Assembly: GCF_024347075.1 (NCBI RefSeq)
Contig: NZ_AP024901.1
Coordinates: forward strand, 186,001-250,000
DNA length: 64,000 nucleotides
Direction of reading: 5' to 3'
DNA from: Vibrio rarus
GTDB lineage: Bacteria; Pseudomonadota; Gammaproteobacteria; Enterobacterales; Vibrionaceae
The notes below the pieces were generated by a model. The model was not told the origin of the DNA, did not search any database, and saw only the letters and a list, made by a program, of their open reading frames with translations. Shown piece by piece: positions 46,581-56,064 of the stretch (positions within the stretch are counted from its first letter, which is position 1; every line of letters starts with the position of its first letter). A program made the position numbers and the translations under genes.

Positions 46581-49037
46581 ATGCAACAATCAACCCGCGC
46601 TCTTAAACCGGTAGCAAGTGCAACACTCAATGGACGTTTATTGTCGTGGAGCTTTAAAGAGATCCGTCATGGTCAGTTATGGCCTGTGTCTGTGGCGTTA
46701 ACCTTAATTATTGCCTGTGTGTTTGCGTTATCGGCATTAGCCGAACGTATGGAGCAGGTGATCGTAAAGCAGGGTAGAGATGCGCTGACCGCCGATCTGG
46801 TGTATCGCTCCGCCAATCCGCCTCCTGAAACCCTCAATGTAAAGTCGTTACCTGCGGGCGTCAACAGTGCTTCTATGGTCAGTTTTGCGACCATGGCGTT
46901 TAGTGATCAAGAGATGCTTTTAGTGACGGTAAAGGCGGTCAATAGTGCCTACCCATTGCGTGGTGACTTGCAGTTAAGTTCGGATTCCACCACAGGATCG
47001 CATGTGAGTTCAGGGCAATTATGGCTTGAAGAGAGTGCCATGTTGGCACTTCAGGTGAAAAAAGGTGACGTCGTCACAATTGGTGATGCGGATTTTGTAT
47101 TAAGTGGCACTTTAGAGCAGCAACCGGGGTTGAGCTTTAACCCTTTCCAGCAGATGCCAACGGCGATGATTCATAGCAGTGATATAGATAAAACCGGAGC
47201 GCTACAATTAGGTTCTCGAGTGCGTTATCAACAGTTTTTTACCGGCACTGAACAAACATTACAACAGTTAAAAGAGCAGGTGGTGTTAACGCCTAGCGAC
47301 CGATGGCGAGATGAAAATAGCCGCAGTCGTACTAACGATATGTTTACTCGTACCACTCAATATTTATCATTAACCGTGGCCATTGTTGTGATCATGGCGG
47401 CCACTACTTTAGTACTGACTTGTCAGCATTATGTGGCAGGGCGTCGCCAAACAGTGGCGATGCTGAAAAGTATCGGAGCCAGTAAACGTTGGATTGGCCG
47501 CTGGTTATTGTTGCAAGTGATGCTGTTGTTTGTCATTGGCGCAGTCTTTGGCGTGGCCATTGGTTATGGATTAGAGGTGTTGCTTCGTTTACCTCTGGCG
47601 GACTTGCTTCCCGATCCCTTGCCTAGTTACGGTGTCACCCCTTTGTTTGTCTCCATTATGAGTTGCTTGTTTATTGGGATACCGGCTCTGGGTATTCCAA
47701 TGATTAATTTGTTGCAAACGTCGGCCAGCAACGTGCTGCAACCTTCGTTACAAAAATCAGGCAAGAGCTGGTGGCTGGTGGCGGTGCCTTTGCTGCCTAT
47801 GCTGTTTGTGTATGCCTCAAACACCTTAGTGTGGATTGTCTTAGCTGGCATGTTGTTACTGTTTGTGGTGTTAGGTTTGGTGGCCATTGCGGTGTCGCGC
47901 TTTATCGGCACCTTTACACTGCGCCCTGCCATGGCACTGGCGGTCAGTCGGCTCAATCGATCTTCTATGGCAAGTGGCTTACAGTTTGGTGCCTTGTCAT
48001 TGTCTTTAATGCTGCTCGCCATTGTGTGGTTAGTGCGAACGGATTTATTGCAAGATTGGCGTAGCACGCTTCCGGCGAATGCGCCGAACGCATTTGCCAT
48101 TAATATTGCCTCTTACGAACTAGAGGGCTATTTACAACATTTAGATGCCGCCCACATAGAGCGTTCACAGGCGTTTCCAATTATTCGGGGTCGTTTAGTG
48201 AGCGTTAATGGTGTGGATGCTAAGTTGGTTAAACAGCAACAAGATACCGATGCGGTGCGTCGAGAACTGAATTTAACTTGGGCGCAGCAGTTACCCAGTT
48301 ACAATGACACGCTAGAAGGTGAATGGGGCAGTGAGAATGGGGTTTCCGTGGAGTCTGAAGTGGCTGAAGCTCTGAATTTACGTATTGGTGACACTCTAGG
48401 CTTTAGCATTAGCGGGCAAAATATCGAGGCGGTGGTAAACAGTATTCGCCGCGTAGAGTGGCGCGAAATGAAACCCAATTTTTATTTTATTTTTGCCCCT
48501 TCTTATGCGGACAAAATGCCAGGGGCATTTATGGTGTCGTATCGTATAGAGCCACAGCATGAAGCGATGATCCGCAGTTTATCTGCGCAATACCCAACGG
48601 TAAGCCTGTTAGATATTCGTAAAATGGGCGATAAGATACAGTCGTTATTATCGCAAATTGTTTGGTCTATAACGGTGTTGGCAGTATTAGGTGTGGTGGC
48701 CGGTTTGTTGCTGATTTTCACTTTGCTTCGTCTTAGCATCGCGCAACGTCAAATGGAAATCCGTTTATATCGAACTTTAGGGGCGAGTAAGCAGCGGATC
48801 TCCACCACCTTGTGGTGTGAGTATGGCTTAATGGCACTCATTGCTGGCGTGGTGGCCAGTTTAGGGGCGGAGGCCAGCGTCAATGGATTGCTGTATTGGG
48901 GATTTGATTTTTCATTACGTTTCCACCCTCTATTGTGGATCGCCTTGCCTATGGTGACGTTAGTGGTGCTGAGTTTAGTGGTCAATAGCTTGATAAAGCA
49001 GTTGTTACAACCGGTGAAAAACGGGGGCTTGTCTTAG
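46581..49037 (+). CDS. ybbP: FtsX-like permease YbbP
   Basis: An 818-residue membrane protein with two FtsX-like repeats: transmembrane blocks at about residues 25-50, 260-420 and 465-490, and again at about 690-810, and two large periplasmic regions. Length close to E. coli YbbP (804). Works with YbbA. The cytoplasmic motif GASKRWIGRWLL near 301 and its repeat GASKQRISTTLW near 734 are coupling-helix segments. Confidence 0.9.
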   Translation: MQQSTRALKPVASATLNGRLLSWSFKEIRHGQLWPVSVALTLIIACVFALSALAERMEQVIVKQGRDALTADLVYRSANPPPETLNVKSLPAGVNSASMVSFATMAFSDQEMLLVTVKAVNSAYPLRGDLQLSSDSTTGSHVSSGQLWLEESAMLALQVKKGDVVTIGDADFVLSGTLEQQPGLSFNPFQQMPTAMIHSSDIDKTGALQLGSRVRYQQFFTGTEQTLQQLKEQVVLTPSDRWRDENSRSRTNDMFTRTTQYLSLTVAIVVIMAATTLVLTCQHYVAGRRQTVAMLKSIGASKRWIGRWLLLQVMLLFVIGAVFGVAIGYGLEVLLRLPLADLLPDPLPSYGVTPLFVSIMSCLFIGIPALGIPMINLLQTSASNVLQPSLQKSGKSWWLVAVPLLPMLFVYASNTLVWIVLAGMLLLFVVLGLVAIAVSRFIGTFTLRPAMALAVSRLNRSSMASGLQFGALSLSLMLLAIVWLVRTDLLQDWRSTLPANAPNAFAINIASYELEGYLQHLDAAHIERSQAFPIIRGRLVSVNGVDAKLVKQQQDTDAVRRELNLTWAQQLPSYNDTLEGEWGSENGVSVESEVAEALNLRIGDTLGFSISGQNIEAVVNSIRRVEWREMKPNFYFIFAPSYADKMPGAFMVSYRIEPQHEAMIRSLSAQYPTVSLLDIRKMGDKIQSLLSQIVWSITVLAVLGVVAGLLLIFTLLRLSIAQRQMEIRLYRTLGASKQRISTTLWCEYGLMALIAGVVASLGAEASVNGLLYWGFDFSLRFHPLLWIALPMVTLVVLSLVVNSLIKQLLQPVKNGGLS

Positions 49038-49411
49038 CTTATTTGTCTGCCATAGACACAGAGTTAACCCCCGCTCTAAATGTAAGCTCAGCCCTGACAT
49101 TCTTTGAGCTCAGCGCTAATGTCCGCTGAGCTTTACAGGTGGGTCGTCAGCATAAATGGAGAATAGTATCCACTATTTTTGTTGATGAAACGGGTCAACT
49201 AAAGGGAATCAATGATTTGTCGAAAAGGGGTTATCCACACGAATTGTGGATAACTAGTTGGATAACTTTTTAAGGAAAATGAAGTAATCCCCCCTTAGCC
49301 TTTAGTTATTCTGGGCTTTGGTATATGGGTTATTCACAAAAGTTATAGATCAGAATTTCGGCGGAAATAGGTCAAGACATATTTTCACTATTTTGTGCTT
49401 TTTTGTGGTGT
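49038..49411. promoter_or_regulatory. Intergenic region with three DnaA boxes
   Basis: 374 bases between convergent ybbP and pxpC. TTATCCACA at 49231-49239 and its inverse TGTGGATAA at 49245-49253 are perfect DnaA boxes, five bases apart, facing each other; TTATTCACA at 49330-49338 is a third consensus match. A further TTGGATAACTTTT follows at 49258. Three 9-mers in 108 bases is far above chance. It could titrate or recycle DnaA (datA- or DARS-like) or affect local transcription; it lacks the usual oriC neighbours. Confidence 0.6.
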
Positions 49412-50350
49412 TTAATTTTGAAAAAATCGTAGCCAATTTTTGTAGATATCCAAACATGACTCAGGATCGGCCTCGCTAAATCGGATCAAGGCCCCCGGTT
49501 TGGCTTGTGCCAATTTAGGCAAATCCATTCTGGCGACATTGCCCAGTTTTAAATAGCCACCAATGGTTTGATGCTCACAAAGCATAATAATGGGTTGACC
49601 ATTGGCGGGTACTTGAATGGCACCTTGAGTGATGGCTTCTGAAATAAGTGAGTGTGATGGCGTTTCAATAGCAGGGCCGGTCAGTTGATAACCCATTTTG
49701 TTGCTTTGCGCACTGACCTGATAAATGTGACTGAAGAAAGAGGTAATGGAATCGGCACTAAATAGGGAGTGCTGTGAGCCGAGCATAACCCTTAGGGGGA
49801 TGATCTGTGTTGCTGACAGTGGTGGAATATAACGTGGATCCACTGAGCGTTTTTTAAAGGTGGGGTTTAGCGGGCGTTCACAACCTATGACGTCATGCTT
49901 GCTGAGGTTGCGTCCATCACAATGCAGTCCCCCTAAAGCATCTTTAGTCACAGTGGCGGCGCTATTGTGATGAAGAGGCGTTGCCACACCGCCGAGTAAT
50001 GCCAAATAGTTTCTTAACCCCTCCCGAGGCCCTTTAATGGTTAGGCGTTGTCCCTTGCGTGCGAGAGACGCGCTCCAATTCGGAATGGGTTTTTCGTCTA
50101 AAAATGCATTGTTGATGGCCCCTGTGATGGCAAAGGCGGTGCGTTGCGTAAATTGCGCTTCAAATCCGCCAAGGGTGATTTCGATGACGGGTGAGGCAAA
50201 TGGGTTGGCTAATAATTTATTGGCCCAATGGAAGGCGTATTCATCTGCGACCCCACCTTGAGTGATACCTAAATGAGCATAGCCTTTACGGCCCATATCT
50301 TGAATGCTGGCCATTGGGCCTGTTTTTATAATGTTCAGACAGGGGATCAT
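49412..50350 (-). CDS. pxpC: 5-oxoprolinase subunit PxpC
   Basis: A 312-residue protein of the biotin-dependent carboxyltransferase (KipA) group. GPMASIQDMGRKGYAHLGITQ-type start (GPMASIQDMGRKGYAHLG), GALQVP-like segments (AITQGAIQVPANGQPIIM) and HQTIGGYLKLGNV are diagnostic. With PxpA and PxpB it hydrolyses 5-oxo-L-proline to glutamate with ATP. Starts four bases inside the end of pxpB. Confidence 0.92.
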   Translation of the reverse strand: MIPCLNIIKTGPMASIQDMGRKGYAHLGITQGGVADEYAFHWANKLLANPFASPVIEITLGGFEAQFTQRTAFAITGAINNAFLDEKPIPNWSASLARKGQRLTIKGPREGLRNYLALLGGVATPLHHNSAATVTKDALGGLHCDGRNLSKHDVIGCERPLNPTFKKRSVDPRYIPPLSATQIIPLRVMLGSQHSLFSADSITSFFSHIYQVSAQSNKMGYQLTGPAIETPSHSLISEAITQGAIQVPANGQPIIMLCEHQTIGGYLKLGNVARMDLPKLAQAKPGALIRFSEADPESCLDIYKNWLRFFQN

Positions 50351-51081
50351 AACTGGCCTCCTAACTGAATAAACTGCTGTTTGCTAATGGCCACAAATTG
50401 CACCCGATCACCGGGAGCCAGTAAAGTCATAGGATCAGATTGTGGATGATAAAGGGAAGTCGGTGTTCGGCCAATAATGTTCCACCCAGCAGGGCTTTGA
50501 TTTGGATAAATTGCCGTTTGTGCTCCCGCTATGGCGACACTTCCTTTTGCCACTTTAGGTCTTGGGGTTGGCAATCTAGGCAGTTGTAGTGGCATCGGAA
50601 CTTCGGCCATAAAAGCAAATCCTGCAGCAAAACCTAACGCGCAAACTTGATAGCAAACCGAGGTGTGCAGGGTTTGCACTTGATTTAAGGACAGTCCAGA
50701 CAACTGCTGGTAGCGCTGTGCATCTAAGGCCACTTCTGCCCCATAATAAGTGGGTATTTCTATGCTTTTCCCTACTTGATGTTCGCAGCTTGCTAATGGT
50801 GGTTGCAATAGATGTGCAAGGTTTAACTGCAATTGTGGCCAGTGAAAAGCAAAGGGTGAAAATTCAAGTAACAGGGTGTTATAGCTGGGCACATAATTAA
50901 TAGGGTTAGGCGTAAGAAATTGTTGAATGCGCTCCCTTTGCTTCGCAATTAGCGCCGGCAGATTGCGATCAATTTGATGGGAAAATTGGATCATAATAGC
51001 GCACTCACCGATACGTGTGATGGATGGGCGCTGCACGGTCGGTGTTATTGCGTTGGACAATGGATCTTTGGCAGACGACAT
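50347..51081 (-). CDS. pxpB: 5-oxoprolinase subunit PxpB
   Basis: A 244-residue KipI-type protein: EIPTYYGAEVALDAQRYQ, then CALGFAAGFAFMAEVP and the C-terminal GGWNIIGRTP-like segment (PAGWNIIGRTPTSLYHPQ). Carries the ATP-dependent kinase-like role inferred for PxpBC. Its start directly abuts the pxpA stop, giving tight coupling. Confidence 0.92.
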   Translation of the reverse strand: MSSAKDPLSNAITPTVQRPSITRIGECAIMIQFSHQIDRNLPALIAKQRERIQQFLTPNPINYVPSYNTLLLEFSPFAFHWPQLQLNLAHLLQPPLASCEHQVGKSIEIPTYYGAEVALDAQRYQQLSGLSLNQVQTLHTSVCYQVCALGFAAGFAFMAEVPMPLQLPRLPTPRPKVAKGSVAIAGAQTAIYPNQSPAGWNIIGRTPTSLYHPQSDPMTLLAPGDRVQFVAISKQQFIQLGGQL

Positions 51082-51813
51082 TTATAGTTGCCCATCTATT
51101 AGTTGGCGCAGTTGTCTGGCAAATGTGCACGCATTTGCCCCGTCCCCATGAAGGCAAAGTGTATCCACGTTCAGTTGAATCTTCGCCCCATTATCAATGC
51201 AGTGAAAAGGGTGATGGTGGATGATGCTATGCGCTTGATGGAGCATGTCGTTAGCATTGTCGATAACCGCGCCGGGCATAGAGCGGGGTGCAAGGTGAGC
51301 ATTGTCCTGATAACGCCGATCAGCAAACCCTTCTAGTATCAATGGCACTTGCGCGTGATGGGCTAGTTGTAAGTACTGTTGCTGGGAAGTAAACAGTATC
51401 ATTAAGGGTAACTTTAAATGTGCGGCCGCGTTAACAACGCCTTGAAAGACTGTGGTATCTTTCATCATGTCATTATACAAAGCCCCATGGGGCTTAATGT
51501 ATTCCACCTGTGCTTGATGCAACTGGCAAATGCCTTGTAGTGCGCCAACTTGGTAGAGAATTAAATGGGTGATTTCATCCATGCTATGGGCAATACTTCG
51601 GCGGCCAAACCCTTCTTTATCAGCATATCCAGGATGAGCGCCAATGGTGACATTATGGGATTGCGCCAACGCAACGGTACGAGCCATGGTATTGGCATCG
51701 GAGGCATGAAACCCACAGGCAATACTTGCCATATGAATGTAAGGCATTATCTGCGCATCGTATCCCATGGACCAAGAGCCATAGCTTTCACCCATGTCGC
51801 AGTTTAACTTCAT
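51082..51813 (-). CDS. pxpA: 5-oxoprolinase subunit PxpA
   Basis: A 243-residue LamB/YcsF-family protein. LNCDMGESYGSW at the start, ACGFHASDANTMARTV near 33, GAHPGYADKEGFGRR near 57, YIKPHGALYNDMM near 110 and LCLHGDGANA near the C-terminus are conserved metal or substrate segments. It heads the pxpABC operon, which recycles pyroglutamate. A TATA-rich stretch in the 241-base gap to galE should hold the promoter. Confidence 0.93.
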   Translation of the reverse strand: MKLNCDMGESYGSWSMGYDAQIMPYIHMASIACGFHASDANTMARTVALAQSHNVTIGAHPGYADKEGFGRRSIAHSMDEITHLILYQVGALQGICQLHQAQVEYIKPHGALYNDMMKDTTVFQGVVNAAAHLKLPLMILFTSQQQYLQLAHHAQVPLILEGFADRRYQDNAHLAPRSMPGAVIDNANDMLHQAHSIIHHHPFHCIDNGAKIQLNVDTLCLHGDGANACTFARQLRQLIDGQL

Positions 51814-52054
51814 TGTCGACGTCCTGTTCGAAGTGCTTATTGCATAAGGTCATTATATAGCAACAATTATGCAGCTTCATGATTATCATGCCTTTTATTC
51901 AGTTCTAGGGGGAGGGTTTTGCTTGGCTTACAGTGCAAAAGTGGGCTAATTAATGCAGAAAATAACGCAAGATAGCAAAATTGCTACCGCCAAAGAATTT
52001 AAACTGAGTTAGAATGGAATGATTTGAACCATTAAGCATTGAGTTGGTAAATTC

Positions 52055-53068
52055 ATGAAAGTACTTGTGACTGGTGGTATGGGCTATATTGGTAGCCATA
52101 CTTGTATTCAGCTATTAGAAGCTGGAATGACTCCTGTAATTTTCGACAACCTTTACAATAGTAAAGTCAGTGTCAATGAACGCATTCAGCGCGTGACGGG
52201 TCAATCAGTGGAGTTTGTTGAAGGGGATATTCGTAATAAAGCCTTGTTAGTCGACACAATGAAACGTCATAACATTGATTCAGTTATTCATTTTGCAGGC
52301 TTAAAAGCGGTAGGTGAGTCTGTCGCCAAACCGTTAGAATATTTCGATAATAATGTCAGTGGCACATTAGTGTTAGTGGATGCGATGCGCGATGCTGGAG
52401 TCACAAGCTTAGTGTTTAGCTCATCGGCAACGGTCTACGGTGATCCTGCTTCAGTGCCGATTACTGAAGATTTCCCAACCAGTGCCACCAATCCATACGG
52501 ACGAAGCAAACTGATGGTTGAAGAGTGTTTAACCGATTTTCATGCCGCTAATCCACAGTGGAGCATTACCTTACTACGCTACTTTAACCCGGTTGGCTCG
52601 CATCCAAGTGGTGATTTAGGCGAAGATCCTCAAGGTATTCCCAATAATTTAATGCCATTTGTTTCTCAAGTGGCAGTAGGGCGTCGTGAGTTTTTATCGG
52701 TATTTGGTGATGACTACCCAACACCGGATGGTACGGGTGTTCGTGATTATATTCATGTTATGGATTTGGCCGATGGCCATATTGCAGCCTTAAATAAAGT
52801 AGGGCAACAAGCCGGACTACACATCTTTAACTTAGGTACCGGAAATGGTTCTAGTGTATTAGATATGGTGAAGGCATTTGAACAAGCCAGTGGTAAAACT
52901 GTCGCTTATAAAATTGCACCACGCCGACCGGGCGATATTGCCGAGTGTTGGGCAGATTCAAGCAAAGCAGAAACCATTTTACAGTGGAAAGCAACGCGCT
53001 CTTTGCAACAAATGTGTGAAGACACATGGCACTGGCAATCGGAAAATCCGAAGGGTTACCCTGAGTAA
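52055..53068 (+). CDS. galE: UDP-glucose 4-epimerase
   Basis: A 337-residue short-chain dehydrogenase-type epimerase. NAD motif GGMGYIGSH at residues 7-15; the catalytic Ser in [10 protein letters not shown] near 124 and Tyr-x3-Lys in NPYGRSK near 148 are present. Interconverts UDP-glucose and UDP-galactose for galactose use and surface polysaccharide. It stands alone and not in a gal operon, suggesting an envelope-polysaccharide role. Confidence 0.93.
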   Translation: MKVLVTGGMGYIGSHTCIQLLEAGMTPVIFDNLYNSKVSVNERIQRVTGQSVEFVEGDIRNKALLVDTMKRHNIDSVIHFAGLKAVGESVAKPLEYFDNNVSGTLVLVDAMRDAGVTSLVFSSSATVYGDPASVPITEDFPTSATNPYGRSKLMVEECLTDFHAANPQWSITLLRYFNPVGSHPSGDLGEDPQGIPNNLMPFVSQVAVGRREFLSVFGDDYPTPDGTGVRDYIHVMDLADGHIAALNKVGQQAGLHIFNLGTGNGSSVLDMVKAFEQASGKTVAYKIAPRRPGDIAECWADSSKAETILQWKATRSLQQMCEDTWHWQSENPKGYPE

Positions 53069-53159
53069 TTCCGAATAACCATATGTTCTTTAGCTAACAT
53101 GCTGTTAAACTTGTTGCGTATCGGGGATGTCATTAACATACTTATTATAGGTAGGAAAT

Positions 53160-53237
53160 ATGGAACTTGCGCTAATCGTCATGTTTATTACAGTATGTAC
53201 TGTTATGGTAGTTAAAGAAATAAAAGCACAAAGATAG
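53160..53237 (+). CDS. 25-residue predicted membrane microprotein
   Basis: ATG 53160 preceded by TAGGTAGGAAAT (AGGA six bases upstream). The product MELALIVMFITVCTVMVVKE... is one hydrophobic helix followed by a basic tail (KEIKAQR). An intrinsic terminator begins 25 bases after the stop. Start signal, coding hydrophobicity and terminator together favour a real small gene. Family unknown. Confidence 0.5.
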   Translation: MELALIVMFITVCTVMVVKEIKAQR

Positions 53238-53262
53238 CCTTGCATGACCTTGCAAAATAGAT

Positions 53263-53288
53263 AAACCAACTCATAGAGTTGGTTTTTT
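53263..53288 (+). terminator. Intrinsic terminator
   Basis: AAACCAACTC and GAGTTGGTTT form a ten-base-pair stem with loop ATA, followed by TTT. It serves the small gene just upstream and possibly galE. Confidence 0.85.
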
Positions 53289-53304
53289 CGTTTATAGGAA
53301 TACG

Positions 53305-53466
53305 ATACCCATCGTACTAAATAATGGGTCATTCTAGCTTGTTAAAATACTCGATAACTACGTTACAATTTTTGATGGTAGAATAACGACTTATAGAAAA
53401 ACTCTCCCTTGTTTTCGAGCATTTTTCCTGCGCTATTTCTGACCATTTACTTACTGTGATAGGTAT
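53305..53466. repeat. MITE-like dispersed repeat, copy A
   Basis: 162 bases with imperfect terminal inverted repeats: ATACCCATCGTACTAAATAA at the left and, on the other strand, ATACCTATCACAGTAAGTAA at the right. No coding capacity. About 80 percent or more identical to 59300-59460, including a shared GAGCATTTTTCCTGCGCTAT block. The right end touches the stop codon of the acetyltransferase gene. Confidence 0.8.
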
Positions 53467-55862
53467 TACAGTTGCAACGCCATTTCCACCACGCCTTCCT
53501 CGAAGTCTATTTGGGTTGAAAACCCCAACTTTTGCGCCAGAGAGACCATACCTTTGTTAGATGGCATGGTCATGCCTTCTAGGCGAGTGATGTGTTTGTC
53601 TCGGCAATAATCGATAATGGATTGCATGAGTATTCGCCCCAGACCTTGGCCTTTCATATCGGAGCGAATTAATACCGCAAACTCTGCGCTGTTACTGCGT
53701 ATGTCAGTGATGGCCCGCACAACGCCGACTATTCCTGCGTCACTTTCTAATACCAGTGCCATTTCTCGGTCATAGTCAATTTGTGTGAGATTAGCCAGAG
53801 CCTGATGGTCAAATTCACCTACATCACTGAAAAAGCGTTTATACAAATCTTCTTTGCTAACGTTATTAATGAATTGGGCGTGCAGCGGTTCATCTTCTGG
53901 CCTAATAGGCCGTAGTAATAGCGATTGATTATTGTGGAGTGTGAATTGAGATTCCAACTCAACAGGATAGGGGCGAATGGCTAGCGTTCTGCGACTGGTT
54001 TCCCCTAATGTGATGGCAGTAGGTGAGAACTGACATCGCTGCTGCTCATCAAAACGTCCCACTAAGTGTAAAGATTGGATGGTCGCTTGGTCGATAATGA
54101 TTTGGGAGAATCGAAGCAAATTGTTGGTTAGTGAAGTAAAGTTTTTCTCTGTTAATGGTCTTATTTTGGCTTTTTTAACGGTTTTTTTGATCAGCAATTG
54201 CGCCAGTTTTTCATTCAGCGGAGGAAAGCCTGCTTCAAAATGCTGATCATTGATTTGTGAGCGATTAAAGGGCAATGGCGTAAGGTAAGGAGAGTGACCA
54301 AGTAAAATTACCGGGCCAAAGGTTGGGTCACATTGCATGTGTAGTGAAAACTCTCCTAGCTCAACCTTTGTGGTGCGCATGTGGTAACAGCGCAGTAGAT
54401 CATGAACTTTTTCAACGGGCAATGCGTTGGCGATGCGTTGTTGCAGTATCGCTTTGGCTTTTTGTCCAGCTTGTAGGGCATGCTCAATAGAGAGGGGGGT
54501 CTCCATCAATTGCACTTGGCTGGCGCGGTAGCGAACCAAATGCATAAAAGCCATCACGCTACTTTCGGGGGTGCGATACGTTGGGATCCCATGTGCTGAG
54601 AAAAGATGCCGCGCTTCCTTCGCAGAAGTTTCCCCAAGCCAGTTGGTCAAAAGGTTTACTCTGCGTTTATATGGGTGATTATGGTATATCTGCAGTAACT
54701 TATTGGCCGTGGTTAATGAATCAGCAATGGCTGTGGGACTATACATGATAAGTATGGCGTCCATTTCTTTACTGTCTAATAGTGCCGTAAAGGTACGTAA
54801 TAGTTTTTCGCTTTGCCTATCTCCGGATAAGTCGATGGGATTTGTGGTGCACTCTGTAGAAATTTGGGCAAGCTGTTGCCTTGTTTCTTGGCTGAACTGC
54901 GCCAGTTTACCGCCTAAGTGATGCAATACATCACTGGCGATAACGGCAGGACCTGCGCCATTACTTATCATGGCCAGACGTTTGCCTTTTAACGGAATGG
55001 AGTGAGTAAGGGTTTCCGCTGCGGCAAAAAGTTCATGGGTGGAGTGGACTCTAAGTAATCCACAACGCTCAAAGGCAGAATCATAGACAATATTTAATGA
55101 TTTACTGCCCCCATGGTGCAACATAGAGAGCTCTTTGCCAATGTTGGAGCGTGCTCCTTTAAGGACTAATACCCGTTTGTTACGTGCTGCGGCTCGCGCT
55201 GCAGACATAAATCGCCGGGCATCTTGAATATGTTCAACGTACAGCAAAATGGCTTCCGTTTTGCTATGCATGCTGAGGTAGTCAATGACTTCGGCGACAC
55301 TGACATCCACCATGCTACCTATGGAAACAAAAGCAGAAAAGCCGATCTTTTTATCTTTGGCCCAATCCAGCATGGTGGTGGCAATAGCGCCAGATTGCGA
55401 AATAAAAGCAATTTTACCCGGCTCAACCGTCACCGGAGAGAGTGAGGCATTAATATTGGCCCAAGGCATACAGATCCCCAAGCTATTAGGGCCCATCAAC
55501 CGGATATTGTGCCGTTTAGACAGTTGCTTAAGTTCGGTGGCCAGCGGTTCATCATATAAAGCATTAGCGATTAATAGAGCCGCTCGAATCCCTTTGTTAT
55601 CCAGTTCTGAAAAAAGCGTACTGAGATTATGATGATCTACACAAATGACGGCTAATTCAGGCACTAAAGGTAGGGAGGCAAGGTTAGGATAACAATAGAC
55701 ACCAGAAACCGAGGTGTGCTTGGGGTTAACCGGAAGTACGGTACCGCTAAAGCCCGATTGCAATAAATTGTCGACAATGACTTTTCCCGATGACATTGGC
55801 CGAGTGGATGCGCCAATAATGGCAATGGCTTTTGGGTTAAACAACGAATCCATTGAGCTCAT
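53466..55862 (-). CDS. patZ: PatZ/YfiQ-like protein acetyltransferase
   Basis: A 798-residue protein: CoA-binding domain (AIIGASTRPMSSGKVIVDNLL), succinyl-CoA-ligase-like domains with SQSGAIATTMLDWA, an ATP-grasp remnant, and a C-terminal GNAT acetyltransferase (about 640-798; RSDMKGQGLGRILMQSIIDY acetyl-CoA loop). PatZ acetylates acetyl-CoA synthetase and other proteins. E. coli PatZ has 886 residues; the shortfall lies around residues 485-510, where most of the ATP-grasp segment seems absent. The last codon abuts the MITE. Confidence 0.85.
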   Translation of the reverse strand: MSSMDSLFNPKAIAIIGASTRPMSSGKVIVDNLLQSGFSGTVLPVNPKHTSVSGVYCYPNLASLPLVPELAVICVDHHNLSTLFSELDNKGIRAALLIANALYDEPLATELKQLSKRHNIRLMGPNSLGICMPWANINASLSPVTVEPGKIAFISQSGAIATTMLDWAKDKKIGFSAFVSIGSMVDVSVAEVIDYLSMHSKTEAILLYVEHIQDARRFMSAARAAARNKRVLVLKGARSNIGKELSMLHHGGSKSLNIVYDSAFERCGLLRVHSTHELFAAAETLTHSIPLKGKRLAMISNGAGPAVIASDVLHHLGGKLAQFSQETRQQLAQISTECTTNPIDLSGDRQSEKLLRTFTALLDSKEMDAILIMYSPTAIADSLTTANKLLQIYHNHPYKRRVNLLTNWLGETSAKEARHLFSAHGIPTYRTPESSVMAFMHLVRYRASQVQLMETPLSIEHALQAGQKAKAILQQRIANALPVEKVHDLLRCYHMRTTKVELGEFSLHMQCDPTFGPVILLGHSPYLTPLPFNRSQINDQHFEAGFPPLNEKLAQLLIKKTVKKAKIRPLTEKNFTSLTNNLLRFSQIIIDQATIQSLHLVGRFDEQQRCQFSPTAITLGETSRRTLAIRPYPVELESQFTLHNNQSLLLRPIRPEDEPLHAQFINNVSKEDLYKRFFSDVGEFDHQALANLTQIDYDREMALVLESDAGIVGVVRAITDIRSNSAEFAVLIRSDMKGQGLGRILMQSIIDYCRDKHITRLEGMTMPSNKGMVSLAQKLGFSTQIDFEEGVVEMALQL

Positions 55863-56064
55863 GCATCACCTTATATTTTTGAATAATCCTTTTAATTTTA
55901 AGGTGGAATGGCTTTACAGTGTGACAATTTTATTTTGTTTGTAGGATAATGCATGAAAACTGAGTCTTTGATCACGTCCAATTGCAATTAGCATCAGGCT
56001 TTTTCTTGATTGTGGAGTCGATGATGGGCATGATTTTGTCAACAATTAGGCAGTGAGCATAAAA

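Noticed and set aside
49231..49338. Chromosomal replication origin
   Set aside because: DnaA boxes are present, but none of the usual oriC neighbours (mnmG, mioC, dnaA, rpmH), no GATC cluster and no clear 13-mer array.
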